From Capitella teleta (lineage: Eukaryota; Annelida; Polychaeta; Capitellidae): a stretch of 64,000 nt of DNA. The position numbers were made by a program, and so were the translations under genes. The DNA is taken from assembly GCA_000328365.1 (NCBI GenBank), contig KB298688.1:496657-560656 (forward strand), read 5' to 3'. The notes beneath the pieces are model-generated. The model was not told the origin of the DNA, did no database searches, and worked only from the letters and a program-made list of their open reading frames with translations. Position 1 is the first letter of the stretch, and each line of letters opens with the position of its first letter. Shown in pieces: positions 63,052 through 64,000 of the stretch.

Positions 63052-64000
63052 TGATCACCATTTTCGTGTTTGCTTATTTCGAGTATTCTCTGATATCAGT
63101 TTCAACTTCATTCTGAATGTAGTCACTTACATGCAAACACATTTCTCCACGTACAGCATTCATTTGTATAATACAAATGCAAAAAAAAACCCCCAAAAAA
63201 AACAAACAAAAAAACAACAATAATCAATGGCATGCGTGTTATAGTCTGGATCCTTCTGTCATTTGGTAGGCAAACCCTGTCGAAGCTATTTTTTTTGGGG
63301 GTAGATCCTGGTCTCTTTAGTTCAGTACCTAGAAATCTAAATTAATTTTCCCCCAGAGGGGTCAAATATTGACTATCCTATAATATGACAGGGGGTATAA
63401 TGTCACACCAAAGCAACGCGTGTTCTTTTATATCTTTTAGTGATTTTTAACAAAGCAAAGTTATTTTACGACAGGATTAAACTGATCAAAAGTTGAAAAA
63501 ACTACTTCCGGTTAGCTATACAATCATTTAGATGTTATAATGCTTATCAAATAATTGCGCATGGAGTATTTTCACCCCTCATCTTTTATTAGCATTAGTT
63601 TTGCTTTTCGTTGAAATAATATGTCCTCATTTACTGATTTGGAAGGGGCCAATTGAATTTCTCTCCCAGCCATTTATTACCCAAAACAATAATTAATGAT
63701 AACATACGTATGTAACAATATATACCTGCACAGGAAAAACTAACAGCCTAACAGCCAGGTGTTTCATATATAACTTTTTTGACACATATTTAATTATTGA
63801 AAAACATAATACCTGTTTGTTGTTAAATTCACGCCATTTTTCTTAAGATCATGGGCAAACTCTCAGATCTTATATCAGCCTAATTGTGTTTATTGCCCCG
63901 AATTGGAATTTATCCGAGCTCAATTTGATCCTTCAATGATTGAGGGTCCATTGTCTGACATGAGGATCTGCTGCAAGGCGAGTTTTGAACAAATTGCTTC
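63052..64000. other. Right end of the window
   Basis: A-rich tract with C breaks at 63181-63222; otherwise AT-rich DNA without a recognisable gene. Unit D may continue beyond the window. Confidence 0.4.

Overview
The window looks like nuclear DNA of a bilaterian invertebrate animal. It has spliced genes with GT-AG introns, two seven-repeat protocadherins, an SLC5-type sodium symporter, degraded LINE, Tc1-like and SINE copies, and long AT-rich non-coding stretches. The species cannot be named from sequence alone. One clue is the very short introns of the SLC5 gene (eight of fifteen are 49-56 bp), beside a 6 kb intron in one protocadherin.

Layout. 0.7-6.1 kb: protocadherin gene 1 (+ strand), with a TATA/CCAAT/CRE promoter, a 5'-leader intron, one large ectodomain exon and two small cytoplasmic exons. 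6.1-16.1 kb: intergenic DNA with a LINE reverse-transcriptase fossil, a probable Tc1-like scrap, a tRNA-derived SINE, a 277-bp short DNA transposon and three RFX-type X-box palindromes. 16.1-26.1 kb: protocadherin gene 2 (- strand), convergent with gene 1 and with the same three-exon, phase 0/phase 1 design; its middle exon is only 40 bp. 26.1-29.3 kb: GC-richer upstream DNA with no recognisable gene. 29.36-32.4 kb: a complete 16-coding-exon SLC5 gene (- strand; 551 aa). 32.4-64 kb: no convincing protein-coding gene.

The right half is the most interesting part. It holds an old, diverged, direct segmental duplication in at least four parts: A about 35.5-46.8 kb, B 50.96-52.1 kb, C 54.45-58.6 kb and D from 62.6 kb. 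Landmarks recur in the same order. Most of the aligned DNA has drifted far, but short islands have not: 135 bp identical between A and D, 233 bp with 6 differences between A and C, about 210 bp with 5 differences between A and B, and a three-copy island of 130-180 bp. Between the islands, palindromic factor-site matches (RFX X-box, POU-dimer MORE-like, CRE, octamer) sit at matching positions. I read this as a duplicated array of regulatory modules or structured non-coding RNA units; that is inference.

The two protocadherins probably act as homophilic adhesion and recognition proteins with shared ectodomain architecture and different cytoplasmic tails. The SLC5 protein would carry sodium-coupled uptake of a small organic anion or vitamin-like substrate. 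Exon structures were built by hand from frame, phase and splice sites.
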